Notes: generated by a model not told the origin, from the letters alone. 64,000 nucleotides of DNA from Quercus robur (GCF_932294415.1 NC_065543.1:30337530-30401529); one strand, 5' to 3'. Counted from the stretch's first letter, positions 33,018 through 43,380 are shown. Numbers and translations are program-made.

Positions 33018-34011
33018 ATTTTTGAAGAAATTGATTCACAACTTAAATCCGGAACACATCACTTGGAAAGAAAACACTTGGCATTATCAAGACCTAATCT
33101 TTGAATGATAGAAATAGAAATGAAGGGAAAATATTTCCTCTAATAGAATGCAATCACTAAGATCATCTATGCAAAGGAAAAGATCAAGAGTCAATTACCA
33201 TAACAAAAACTTAGAATCTGAATTTGGCAAAACAAAGATAAAAAGATTATTAAAACAAGAGGATTTTTTTAATAATTTAATTGTTATAATAAGTAGAAAG
33301 GGGGGATTCAAACCATTGTTCTCCTCATAAAGGAGACCCATTAATATCATTAAGTTACAAGACTCTTGATCAGAACAAGAGAATTCATGCCACAAGTTTA
33401 GACTATACTAGAAATTTTTATCATTATGTAAATCAAAAACAAAATTAGAAAGTAATGTTTTACAAATGGAATGAATTAAAAAAATATACAACAATTTATC
33501 AAGACTTATGTTTGATACTATGTCTTTAAGAAAGAACTTTCCCCTCATAATGGTACTTACAAACTTCCTGGACATCTCTCTTTTAAGATACAATGATCTA
33601 CTACACACAGAAGAATCATGACAATCAGTGTATCCAGTAAACCAAAAATTGTTAATTTTAAAAATTCTAACAAACTATGTAGGGGAGAATAATGCAAAAC
33701 AGTAAAAGAGTGAATATGACGAATATATATAGACCCAATTAAAAAAAAGAAACAATGATTAATGAGGCAAAAAGCACGTGTTAATGGTGTAGAGATGGAG
33801 ATGAACAAATGCAAAAAAAATTAACGACAATTAGCTTGAAACGTTTGGCAACAAAATTTAATTTTTAAATAAAATTTGTCCAAAAATATATATAAGAAGG
33901 CTTGGCCCATGCACAATCCAAGCCAATGCAAAGCGGGGCAACACTCATGCGTGATGGGCCAAGCTCACTTTGGATGGGTCATCCCTATAGTGCTCCTTGG
34001 GAACTTTATAA
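33018..34011. other. Gene-free region left of the Pack-MULE
   Basis: About 1 kb of AT-rich DNA with no coding or repeat feature I can support. The target duplication of the large Mutator-like element begins at 34012. Confidence 0.4.
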
Positions 34012-34021
34012 CTAAGGAAGG

Positions 34022-34172
34022 GGCAAAAATGGCCCATTAGCATTAATTTTTGAAATATTTTGGCCCGAAACACTGTTTGGGAAATAAATAGGTAAGTACC
34101 ACTTTTGGTAGTACTCGAGCTTGGTGAGCTCGAGTACTCCATTTTTCTATTCCAAGTGGCACCTGACGTTGG
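34022..34172 (+). repeat. Left terminal inverted repeat of the Pack-MULE
   Basis: About 151 bp, matching the reverse complement of 42950-43101 with scattered mismatches and small indels. It ends in GGCACCTGACGTTGG. It includes an internal hairpin: ACTCGAGCT and AGCTCGAGT around TGGTG. Confidence 0.9.
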
Positions 34173-35637
34173 AACAGAATGACGTTGGAACAGAAAAATT
34201 TTAAAAATAAACTTGGTACCCGAGCTCCTGAGGCTCGAGCACTGCTCACCCACATTGTCTCCCTATTACCCCACAGTTAAACCATATGTTCCTAGAGCTT
34301 AAACCATCTGTTACCCAGAGCAAAACATACCCACAAACCAAACCTCTCAATCTCGCTATCTCCCTCTCAATCTAAAGCTATTTCCACACAAATACTCTCA
34401 TTCTACCTCTCAATCTCGCAAATACTCTCATTCTCCCTCTCAATCTCGCGATCTGCTTCATTCTCCGTCTCCGTCTCGCTCTCGGTCTCCCTCTCACAAG
34501 GTATGTCTCGCTCAGCTTGCATGTTCAGCTTGTGGGTATTTTTGTTTGTAAATTTGTTATTTTTATGCATAGTTTGATTCTGGGTTTTGATCAATTTAGT
34601 TAGTTAGTTAATTTATATTTTTCGGTGATTACTAGAATGTTGGTCTGGTTGTGCTTGTATTTTGGGTTCAATTCTGGATTCACTCATGAAAGGTTCTGTC
34701 CATGAAAGTCAGCAAATAATGAGGCCTACGGATTGAAACCCCAAATTCTACCTCAATAATTTAAAGATATAGGAATGATACCAATCTAGATATCGACATG
34801 GATGTTTCATTCAGATATGGACCAAACATAAAATTAAAAAGGATATTTTAATTTGGGACAAAATTTAGGCAAAAATAAGTTTTGTACATTAGGTTCCCCA
34901 AATAAATACAAACACATGGTTGCATTGACCAATGAAACACAAACAATATTATATTTCCAAAGACAAGTAACTTCAAAGCAGCTGTGTTTGAACATAATTG
35001 GGAAACATATATTGCACCTAAGCACCTAAGATATTGTGCATAAACTTTACCCTTTTATTTGATTTAGTTTAACCACACATGAAATATAGAAGAAGAACAA
35101 CAACAAAAACAAGAAATAAAAATCATAAGAATTTAGGTCTCCAAAGTTGTGCTGAGAATCGTCAGGCTGCCAATGTTGATAGGAGGAAGTGCCTTTCATG
35201 TTATAGTAGATAGATCACACTAATTTGAAGAAAAGCAGATCTTTGATCTTTATCGTGACCCTGTTAATGATTCTTAAACAAAAAGAGAAGTTTCATATCA
35301 AGATGATTTGATACATAGCTTCATATTCTAAAAGGAAAATTTCAGTTTGAAATAATATATAAAACATCATTATACCATTAATTTTTCTATATATTGGTAA
35401 TTTACACACACACCTTGTATGGGTCTTGAACCCACAACCACACCCCCTACCTTGCTCTTACAAGGGAAGAAGCCATTCGAGCCAGAGCTCATTAGCTCTA
35501 ATATCATTATATCATCACTGATATCTAGAAGCCTTTTACTGAACAATCGAACATAAAAACTATCCTAAAACCAGATAAAGTGCGAGCCCATAACAAAAAT
35601 AGAATTAAACATAGTCCTCTTTACAAGAATGTATAAT
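34173..35637. other. Pack-MULE left interior, leader-like region
   Basis: Next to the left repeat is a CT-rich plus-strand stretch (about 34330-34500) made of TCTCAATCTCGC-type repeats. It ends in CTCACAAG followed by GTATGTCTCG, which has the form of a 5' leader exon and splice donor. A second hairpin-like motif (CCGAGCTCCTGAGGCTCGAG) lies at 34221-34240. The rest is AT-rich. A piece around 35405-35515, with GGGTCTTGAACCCACAACCA, resembles a SINE-type B box in reverse orientation. No protein-coding gene was recognised. Confidence 0.45.
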
Positions 35638-35762
35638 AAGCACCTTCTTCATGCGGGTCTTGATTTCAGATTTGCGGGATTTGTTGTAGATGCGCCTTTT
35701 CTCAGCTTGACGAGCCCTCTTTGCAGCTGAGTCTACTTTCTTAGTTGGAGCCGCCTCACACA
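35638..35762 (-). pseudogene. Captured exon of chloroplast ribosomal protein S20
   Basis: The minus strand encodes CEAAPTKKVDSAAKRARQAE followed by KRRIYNKSRKSEIKTRMKKV. This is the start of the mature plastid 30S protein bS20 (PRPS20) as I remember it from Arabidopsis. Just upstream is a splice-acceptor context (TTTCAAGAAAGCAG, then TGTGTGAG), so it is a genomic exon with intron flank. The reading departs from S20 after Val-Leu at about 35638 (then IIHS), where the capture junction or a donor lies. The transit peptide exon and the rest of the protein are absent, so it is non-functional as S20. Confidence 0.85.
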
Positions 35763-35974
35763 CTGCTTTCTTGAAAAATTCACAAAACCCAGAATTTCAA
35801 ATCGTCCTAAAATTTCATTACCAGAACTTGGGGTTCTGAGAAAAGAAATGAACAAGGAATTGTCATTCATTGGAACTTGAAAAGGCCAAGACATAAAATT
35901 AAAATAAAAAAAACTTTATTCAACTGTACTTTAGCAGCTGGGTTATTTTCAATTTTTGAAAGTAACAACATGAA

Positions 35975-36420
35975 TCATAAAAATCTAGTCTGCTGTGCAG
36001 CCAGTGATTTATTTTGGCAGCTGGAATTGTTTTGAGACTGAAGTTCAGTTTGTCCTGAATCTTCTGGACCAGTGATTGAAATTTCAGTCTCTTTCATTGA
36101 TTTAGTACTGAAGCCACCATTAGTCATGAAGTAAGGCTGTTGTTTAATAGAATTCATTTCCTCACATATTCTTCGCTGCTTTGCACCCAAACTAAGGTAG
36201 GCATGCTCATTTTGTTCCAATGGCCTTTTCCGAAATGATTCTTGACACATCACACCCTCTAATTCTCTCACATCAAGTAGAAGAACCAGTGTATTTAACT
36301 CTACTTGATTGCAGTAAAAAGAAACAAGATGGCCGTAAGTCATTTAAGACAACTCCTTGAGAGTGTGCAAAATCCACTAACTCCACAATCTGCCTGAATA
36401 TAAGCACACTTTCAGTCTTT
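35975..36420 (-). pseudogene. Captured SPA1/SPA2-type (COP1-interacting) fragment
   Basis: The minus strand from about 36415 reads ESVLIFRQIVELVDFAHSQG, then VVLNDLRPSCFFLLQSSRVK and YTGSS. This resembles the kinase-like N-terminal region of SPA proteins, which repress light signalling together with COP1. A stop follows, and in another frame the text continues with QESFRKRPLEQNEHAYLSLG, AKQRRICEEMNSIKQQ and so on to a stop at 35975. The change of frame implies a 1- or 2-base indel. No WD40 or coiled-coil region is present. The identification rests on motif memory, so the precise SPA paralogue is uncertain. Confidence 0.72.
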
Positions 36421-36495
36421 TGCAAAATTATCTATGGTTATAACTAAAAATGACATGAATACAACCTTAAAATCCATTGACTGCAGAGTACGCAC

Positions 36496-39069
36496 CTTTC
36501 TACGAACAAGACGGTTTATATCGACCTCGCCCATAGCACCAATTTGTGTAAGTCCAACCATTACAACTTTTCCTCCATCTCTCACACTTTGTGTACATTG
36601 GAAAAATGTCTGTGGTTTTCCCAAGGCTTCCACAACAATGTCTACACCCACTCCCCCTGTTATTTCCTGTCCAAAACATATGAATAACATGTTAGAGGTT
36701 GGTTCATAAATTAAGAAAGAATACAGTGCGCATCCATTTGATGTAATCAATTTAAAAATGTTTGATGCTAATGTTATGGACGACTTGTAAAAGGTCAGAG
36801 TACCCAGGACAAGACAATTCTAGCAATATAGTTTTGATATAAAACAATCACAATGAAAGTTATTTTGTGTTGAATGTAGAATTTTTTTTTTATGAAATAC
36901 AATATAGAGATGCCAAAGGTAAATATCTGAAGTTTGATCCATCCTGGCAAGACTCTACGTTATTTTTATGTCCCTTATACATTAACACTATCACAACTTG
37001 TCATTTTTTTAAGTGTTAGAATATTCACATATGAGCAGTGTGGCTTAGTAAATGGTAAAGTCCCACATGAAGTAATGATGATAAGAGAGAATAGTTAACA
37101 TAACATTGTTGGGCCCAAACTCATTGTCTATAGTTTTTGGGTTAAGTGGTGTCCCAAAATGTTATATGAAGCCCTCACAAACAGACTCCTCAATTTACTA
37201 ATGTGGGCAATTGTTTGATGCCACTATCATTAGTGGCTCCCACTAAGTAGAAAAATATATCAAAATTGGATAAGAATTATAAGAGTGATTGGTTATTAAA
37301 TTGTTGATATTGAAACTCATTAACTTAAACTTTGGGTTAAGTGATGTCCCAAAATATCATATGAAGCCCTCACAAAGAGACTCCTCAAGGTGATAATGGT
37401 TAACTTGCACAAAAAGGCAAATCCCAACAATAAGTAACAATTTTATTAAACAAAGGAAAGCTCTAAATGAAGAGCTTCCTAAAGATTACAGCCAAAGACT
37501 TAAATCTTCTATAAAATCAACTAAAGAATTGCAAGAAACCTTGTACAACAATCAAACAGAAAGCGTAAAAAAGAGGCCTTCAAAGTGGCAGAATTAAAAG
37601 AAGGAAAATACAAAACTAAGTTCATGGCTCTCACCAATCACGAGTGAAGCATCAAATAAAAGTGAAGAAATTCCATGTAGAGCAAATTCCAAAGCATATA
37701 TGGTTGCTTGCATAGTATTTTGATGGAGCTCATTGGACAACTTCAGTGGACACATTGTAGAAACAAGTATCAACTAAGCTTGAAAAAGTTAGGACTTCAT
37801 TAAAAGAAAAGCAACTGAAGCGCAGATAAGATTGTTCCAATGGCCAGTTTAATGGAAACTTTACATGAAACACTAAGGTGACCCCCAAAAAGTCATAGAA
37901 ATAGTGCATCCATTACAAAAGTTGAAATCATAAACAAGAGTAATCCATAAGCAAGTATTATGGAACTTTATAGCTCACTAAAAGGTTGAAGAAAAAGATG
38001 TAGCACGTACTTTTATCTTTTCAATAGCATCTTCTAGAATTGCATTTATTGTGTGAGTGGCTCCAAATTGCTTGGCTTTCTGCAGTTTCTCATCCTGAAC
38101 ATCCACAGCAATAATATCAGAGGCACCAAAAGCTCTTGCTATCTGCAAACAACTGGAGCAGGTGATCTCGTTATAGTAATGTTAAAAAGACCCCAATGAA
38201 ATTGGATCACATACTTCCACAAGTATTTAATGGTTATGAAGGCCAACTTTTATAAAGTGTAGGGGTGAAATTTGGACCCAATGAAGGAAGACAAGACTCA
38301 AAATACCACCAAACTCTACAATAGATTCCTTCTTATTAATTACCACCATTTTTTCTTCTTTCTGGGAACTACTTTTTTTACGCTAGTGTTAGAAACATAG
38401 AGAACTGAATGTCTCTACTGAGATACCATTGGTGAGGTGTTCCTATTCTAGACCCTTCTAGAATGTATTATTGCCAAGGTATCTCTACTATCTGTCACTA
38501 CCATACATTATGAGGTTTTTATTTCAAAAGAGTGTCAAGTCACACAACCAATGCTCTATTGGTTAATATTATCATGTACAATTCTATTGCAATAAAATGC
38601 TTCCTAATATTATAGTGGAAGCATTTATTATTTCCATTTGAAGACTTCTGATATACTTTCTAAACCTTAATATATGGAACTTTGTTTAATTAATTTAGTC
38701 ACTTCACAATTTTAAATTGAAAGGGAAAAAAAAGTATATGGTTACTAAATTTTGAATTGGCCAGTCAAACGTTATTTAAGGTACTGATAAGCAATTAAAG
38801 ATACAATTATCAACCCAGAAAAAAGTAAATAAAGTATACAACTTTAGTTGTTCACCTTGAACCAACACCTCCAATTCCAATCACAGCAACAGAATCCCCA
38901 GGACGCACCTCAACTGCGTGGGCCATAGCACCATAAGCAGTAAAAACTGCAAATCCTAGAATTGCAGAGTCTATGTATGGCAACGAGTTGGGCAAAATAG
39001 ACAAGGCATGTGCTGGCACAACACAGTATTCAGCAAGGCCTCCCATACAATACATGAATATTGGTTTTC
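36496..39069 (-). pseudogene. Captured zinc alcohol dehydrogenase (HER2-like) NAD-domain exons
   Basis: Three exons, 38856-39069, 38011-38152 and 36496-36666, join in phase through GT-AG introns into about 175 uninterrupted residues. They read PIFMYCMGGLAEYCVVPAHA, VEVRPGDSVAVIGIGGVGSS (nucleotide-binding glycine motif), IARAFGASDIIAVDVQDEKL, EITGGVGVDIVVEALGKPQT and EVDINRLVRRK. This matches my memory of Arabidopsis At5g63620 (HER2, a GroES-like zinc alcohol dehydrogenase). The N-terminal catalytic zinc-binding part and the C-terminal exon (IGSYGG...) are missing, so it cannot be a working enzyme. The exons show no stop codon or frameshift, unlike the other cargo, so it was captured recently or is constrained. 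Intron sequence is kept. Confidence 0.88.
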
Positions 39070-40717
39070 CTACACAGTAGACAATTTATTTTAGATTATG
39101 TATTTTATAAGCATTACACAAACAATTACAATAAAATTCAAGATAGATGGATATATCAGAAGAATACTTTGACTGATGTAAAAAACTAAAACATCATAGA
39201 GAAAAGAAAAAGGAAAGAAAATGAATGTAAATAACTATCTAACATGCATAGCCAGGAAAAATTCAACTTTAGAAAAGCAATTCCTTCCATGAATAATAAT
39301 TATCTATTCTAACCAAGCAGAACTAGATACCTGCTTTCTTGACCTCACATAATTTAGTCATATTGCACTTGGCCCTTCAAGCTTGTAACCAATATGTTGA
39401 AACAGTACTTTCTTTTTGTAGAAATGATTTGAAAAAACAAAACTGAGACTTAAAGGAAGATGATGGACAAGATATTTTGAGAAAGGATGCAAAAAAGCAC
39501 AAGTGAACAAATTGCGAACTATAACATATCCATAAACACAGAATTCTTTTCCATAGAACATGATCATACCATTGAAAGAACTTAACAAAGACACAGAAAA
39601 AGGAAGAGAAAGATATTTTAATAAAGGTTGCAAAAGAGTGCAACAAATGAAAAATAGGAACTAGAGCACACACACAACTTGCAATGAAGATGGACATAAG
39701 TTCCATGGATAATTGAAATGATGTAGCAATATAAGATGCAAAGATAAAGTGCATATAGTGAGGCTTATAAGATGCAAAGATAAAGTGCATATAGTGAGGC
39801 TAAACTGTCTACAATACAAAAATAAATATGAACATAGTTAGGCTACAACATCTAAGTTGCTCCACATCAAACACGTGGTGAGGGAAACTATCTAAACAAA
39901 AGCTAATTGTAAAATCACATTTCAAACAAAACATACATACACATGCATTTAGGTTACCAATCTCAGCATGTAATACAAAGTTTGAAGAGTATCAACCCAG
40001 ACCCACAAACAAAAAGTAAATGATTTTTGTGTTCTATCCTCAGGTAATAGGTTGAGTCAAAATAATAAACAAATATATAACATATCTTTCCGATTTCAAT
40101 GCCTTAAAAACAAATATTTACCAAGCAACTAACTAAATTTGAATGCTGAAACTAAAACTCTTTTCGATTCTCAATGCATCTATTTGGCTACATTGAACTT
40201 AAAAAAAAATAACATTGACTCAAAATTCAATAGAATTCACCCCCTCACATCATAATCAATAATTGTTCAACAGCTATAGTTTTACATGTAACTAATTATT
40301 TATGTAGATTTTTGTCAATTGTGTTTCTTTTGTAAACTAACTCCAAAACTAATCATAAATTAATCTCAAAAACCAAATCTTGTTGGAATTTGAACATATA
40401 GCACAAATTAATCAACCATTTATTAACAAAAGATTAAATTAAGAATGGGACAATTAAGGGGGAAATTCATAAAAACTTACCTTTCAAAATTTTTGGTGCT
40501 CGTTCTAATGCAATGACTTAATCACTATAATATGTGACCACTGTAACCTATGTATCGCAACTACAAGGAAAAAATTAAATTTGATTTTAATTTTTTAATA
40601 AAAAGCATTCAAATAACTTGACAAAAACGAACAAAGAGAACATTAGAAACAAGAACATAGGAAGAAGGAATGAAATAAATACCAATAAAAAAAAATAAAA
40701 GAATAGTTGAATTATCA
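39070..40717. other. Pack-MULE interior without recognised gene
   Basis: AT-rich DNA between the dehydrogenase exons and the TAF1 fragment. It includes a 36-bp tandem duplication (39731-39766 and 39767-39802) containing ATAAGATGCAAAGATAAAG. I could not find the missing upstream dehydrogenase exons here. Confidence 0.4.
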
Positions 40718-41640
40718 AATACTGCAAAGCACGGGAGGTTCTTCTGAAGTTGGATGTTTGTGAGGAGGAGATTGCGAAACTGACTAGGTGGCACCGTATT
40801 GCTATGATACGCAAACTTTAAAGTGAGCAAGCTGCATCGGGGATACAGATTGATCCCACAACTATCAGCAAGTATGCACGTGGCCAGCAGATGTCATTTC
40901 TTCAACTGCAATAGCAGACAAGGGAGAAGTGTCAGGAGATTTGGGAACGACAAGTTCAGAGTCTTTCTGCCTTAGATCGTGAAAATGAGAGTGACTCTGA
41001 AGGAAATAGTGATCTTGATTCATTTGCTGGGGATTTAGAGAATCTTCTTGATGCAGAGGAATGTGAGGAAGAAGTAGGTAACTATGAGTCAAAGCATGAC
41101 AAAGCGGATGGTGTTAAGGGGCTCAAAATGAGAAGGCGCCCATCCATAGCTCAGGCAGAAGAGGAAAATGAAGATGAAGCCGCTGAAGCTGTCGAATTAT
41201 GCAGGTTACTCATGGAAGATGATGAGGCTGAGAGGAGGAAGAAGAAAAAGACTAAAGTTGTGAGGGAGGAAACAGGGCTGGCTTTGGGCTTGCAACCAAG
41301 TTTTGGTTTGAGAACACAAATCGGATCAAGCAAATTGTCAGTACTGCCCAACCTGATGGGTCCTATTCTTCCAAAGAGATATTTAATAAAGACATGAAGG
41401 AGGTAGAAAATGTTATTGCGAAAAAAGGCAAGTATGGAAAGGTGAAAGCTTTAATGAAAAAGAATGATATCACAAGTGTTGGTCTAGTCAGTAAGAAAAT
41501 CAAAATATCGGGAGATAAAGTCAAGGTTTTTAAGGAGAAGAAATCTGCAAGAGAGAGTTTTGTTTGTGGGGCATGTGGTCAGCTTGGACATATGAGGACA
41601 AACAAGACAGGAAACATGAAAAATATGGATTTTAGGGTGA
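40718..41640 (+). pseudogene. Captured TAF1 (TFIID subunit 1) fragment
   Basis: The plus strand reads REVLLKLDVCEEEIAKLTRW, HRIAMIRKL then a stop, QIDPTTISKYARGQQMSFLQ, another stop, then SDLDSFAGDLENLLDAEECE, GVKGLKMRRRPS, and AVELCRLLMEDDEA. After a frameshift near 41310 it continues KVKVFKEKKSARESFVCGAC, GQLGHMRTNK. This is the central region of plant TAF1/TAFII250, including the CGACGQ-GHMRTNK zinc knuckle. HAT, ubiquitin-like and bromodomain parts are missing. At least two stops and one frameshift make it a pseudogene. No intron is visible over about 0.9 kb and it faces opposite to the other cargo, so it may stem from an mRNA copy or from one long exon. Confidence 0.88.
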
Positions 41641-42138
41641 GATGGGTAGGGGATGCGCACCCTCAAAACCTTTTTCTTTTTCCCAGAGAATACACACCCC
41701 ACAACCTTAATTATGGACTAACCTTTTTTTTGCTGTGAGGTGTACTTATTCTAGTAATGATCTCCTTGTCAATAATAGAATCCTAAACTGAATTTATACA
41801 TTAAGAGAATCATGAAGCACATGCAGGAAACACAATTCTTGTGTCACCCCAAAGACAATGTATAAGACCATAATTCACAGTAATTTAACATTTAACTTGG
41901 TCCACATAAACACAATTATGTGGTCCATCTTATCTTAATTTGGTCCGTACTAACAATGCCCCCCTTCTTTCTTTCTTTTTTTAGTGGAAATCGCCATTTT
42001 GTTAAATGATAGATTTGTAGTAGTATCTCTTTTCATTTACAATGAATGTTGGGGGTTTAATAATGTGGATTTGTTTGTCTATAACGTAAGTTTACATTAT
42101 TAGTGCAATTTAAAGCTATAAAAGTCTTCTATCACTTC

Positions 42139-42173
<35 letters not shown>

Positions 42174-42537
42174 AAAGCTATAAAAGTCCAAGATTTATAC
42201 CTTCAGCCTTCAGTGCTTCCAATTTTTCATTCAAACACACTAAGTTCCAAATTCACCAACACAACCTCACAGCACCCACACAATCAAACTAGCTAAGTTC
42301 TTCACAACACATTATTCACCAAAAACTAAAACCCAGATAAAAAAATTAGAACTTCTTTCAAAAAAATCAACATGCTAAGTTCTTCACAACACATTATGCA
42401 CCAAAATTCAAAAAAGTATGAAATTTCTTGAAAATTTAAAACAAAAACCAAGACATGGAATTGCAGCGCCAAAACCAGTTGGATTAGTGAAAATTAAGAG
42501 AAAAAGAACTCAAATTTTTCGGAGAGAGAGAGCTTAC
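41641..42537. other. Pack-MULE interior, right part
   Basis: AT-rich sequence with a 31-bp A run near 42142-42171 and a short duplicated phrase (CTAAGTTCTTCACAACACAT at about 42293 and 42374). No coding evidence. Confidence 0.4.
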
Positions 42538-42949
42538 AAAGCGCCATTGAAGGGGAAATGGTCCGCGTGGTGACTCTGTGAAATGAAATTGAAAACCCTA
42601 ATTGGTCGGAGATAGGGAGAAGAAAGGGCGAAGAAGAAGATGAGGACGAAGACGACGTCGCACCACTGTCATCCAACGGAAAGGCCATTACCATCGCTCC
42701 TCCAACAACCACCACTTTCCCTTCTCCTATTCCCTCAGGCGCGACGGCGACGGAGACCACGATTCCACTCCCCCGGCCATCATCGATACGCGAAAGCGAT
42801 CACAACGACGTTTTTAATTTCTGCCCCCGATGGTGTGAGGGTGTGAGGGTTTGAACGTTTGGGGTTTGAACCTTTAGGTGTAAGTGAGAGTGAGAGTGAG
42901 ACTGTGTTCTGGTAAGGGTGAGGGTGAAGAGAGACTTTAAACTCAGATG
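42538..42949 (-). other. Exon-like leader at the right end of the Pack-MULE
   Basis: GC-richer block between the right terminal repeat and a donor-like GCGCTTT|GTAAGC (minus strand, boundary 42538/42537). It begins with a leader of CTCACTCTCACTCTCAC type. A minus-strand frame from 42760 (Ser-run, ending SPSMALC) crosses it, and a plus-strand Asp/Glu- and Pro/Thr-rich frame (about 42603-42835) is also open. I do not recognise either. It is probably the 5' exon of another captured gene. Spliced directly to the dehydrogenase exon at 39069 the frame would meet a stop. Confidence 0.4.
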
Positions 42950-43101
42950 CCAACGTCAGGTGCCACGCTGGAACAGAAAAATGGGGTACTCGAGCTCACC
43001 AAGCTCGAGTACCACAAAAAGTGGTACTTCCCTAATTATTTTCGAAACAGTGCTTTGTTGCTAAATAATTCAAAAATTAATGCTAATGGGCCATTTTTGC
43101 C
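42950..43101 (-). repeat. Right terminal inverted repeat of the Pack-MULE
   Basis: Inverted partner of 34022-34172, ending in GGGCCATTTTTGCC directly before the target duplication at 43102-43111. It contains the same CTCGAG-bearing hairpin (about 42989-43012). Confidence 0.9.
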
Positions 43102-43111
43102 CTAAGGAAGG

Positions 43112-43207
43112 TTATTCTTTCATTGTGAATAGCGAGTGCGGGATTAAACTTCTTCATTAAGTACGGTTCAAGCAGACACTTTTAAAGTTAATTTCTTATT
43201 TACTCCT
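43112..43207. other. Right flank of the Pack-MULE
   Basis: Short unique-looking sequence between the target duplication of the Pack-MULE and the truncated MITE. Nothing is recognised. Confidence 0.35.
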
Positions 43208-43210
43208 TAA

Positions 43211-43380
43211 GAGCATCTGCATCAGTCCATGGAAAACCTTGCAAAATACAAAAAGTAATCCATTTTACACATTTTAACCCAAAAAAAAAAACTCACATCA
43301 ATGAGTGTAAAATTGTACAAAAATGCAAAACTGCTAAAGTAACCGTGCATATATACACAGTTATTGTAGCATTTGCATAC
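43211..43380 (+). mobile_element. Truncated GAGCAT-type MITE (left end)
   Basis: TAA (43208-43210) then GAGCATCTGCATCAGTCCAT, with TTTTACACATTTTAACCC, AAGTAACCGTGCATATATAC and TATTGTAGCA further in, as in the elements at 13978 and 27932. The right end was not found. A pyrimidine-rich zone follows to about 43480. Confidence 0.6.

Larger units (their letters stand above)
34022..43101. mobile_element. Pack-MULE: 9.08-kb Mutator-like element carrying gene fragments
   Basis: The element starts and ends with GGCAAAAATGGCCCATTAGC in inverted orientation and is flanked by a perfect 10-bp duplication CTAAGGAAGG (34012-34021, 43102-43111). Mutator-like elements make 9-11-bp duplications and have long terminal repeats; here these are about 151 bp. 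No MURA transposase or zinc-knuckle sequence was found, so it needs an autonomous helper. Its cargo consists of fragments of at least four host genes: plastid ribosomal S20, SPA1/2-type, zinc alcohol dehydrogenase (all minus strand) and TAF1 (plus). Alcohol dehydrogenase exons retain introns, so that part was copied from genomic DNA. It lies in the intergenic gap between golgin candidate 2 and DUF1295. Confidence 0.9.

Noticed and set aside
36412-36750. Dehydrogenase exon extended on both sides (112-aa frame)
   Set aside because: The protein similarity starts at the AG acceptor (36667) and stops at a GTGCGT donor (36495). The outer residues are intron.
37400-37960. Possible extra captured gene in the Pack-MULE (minus strand, phrases such as TIYALEFALHGISSLLF)
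   Set aside because: Short, interrupted by stops and not recognised. It may be a LINE or unknown repeat within the dehydrogenase intron, so no claim is made.
39377-39790. 137-aa Phe-rich minus-strand frame
   Set aside because: It is composed partly of a 36-bp tandem duplication in AT-rich DNA inside the Pack-MULE. No similarity was recognised.
34022-43101. Autonomous MULE with MURA transposase
   Set aside because: I searched all visible frames for transposase or zinc-knuckle motifs. The only zinc knuckle (CGACGQ...) belongs to TAF1.
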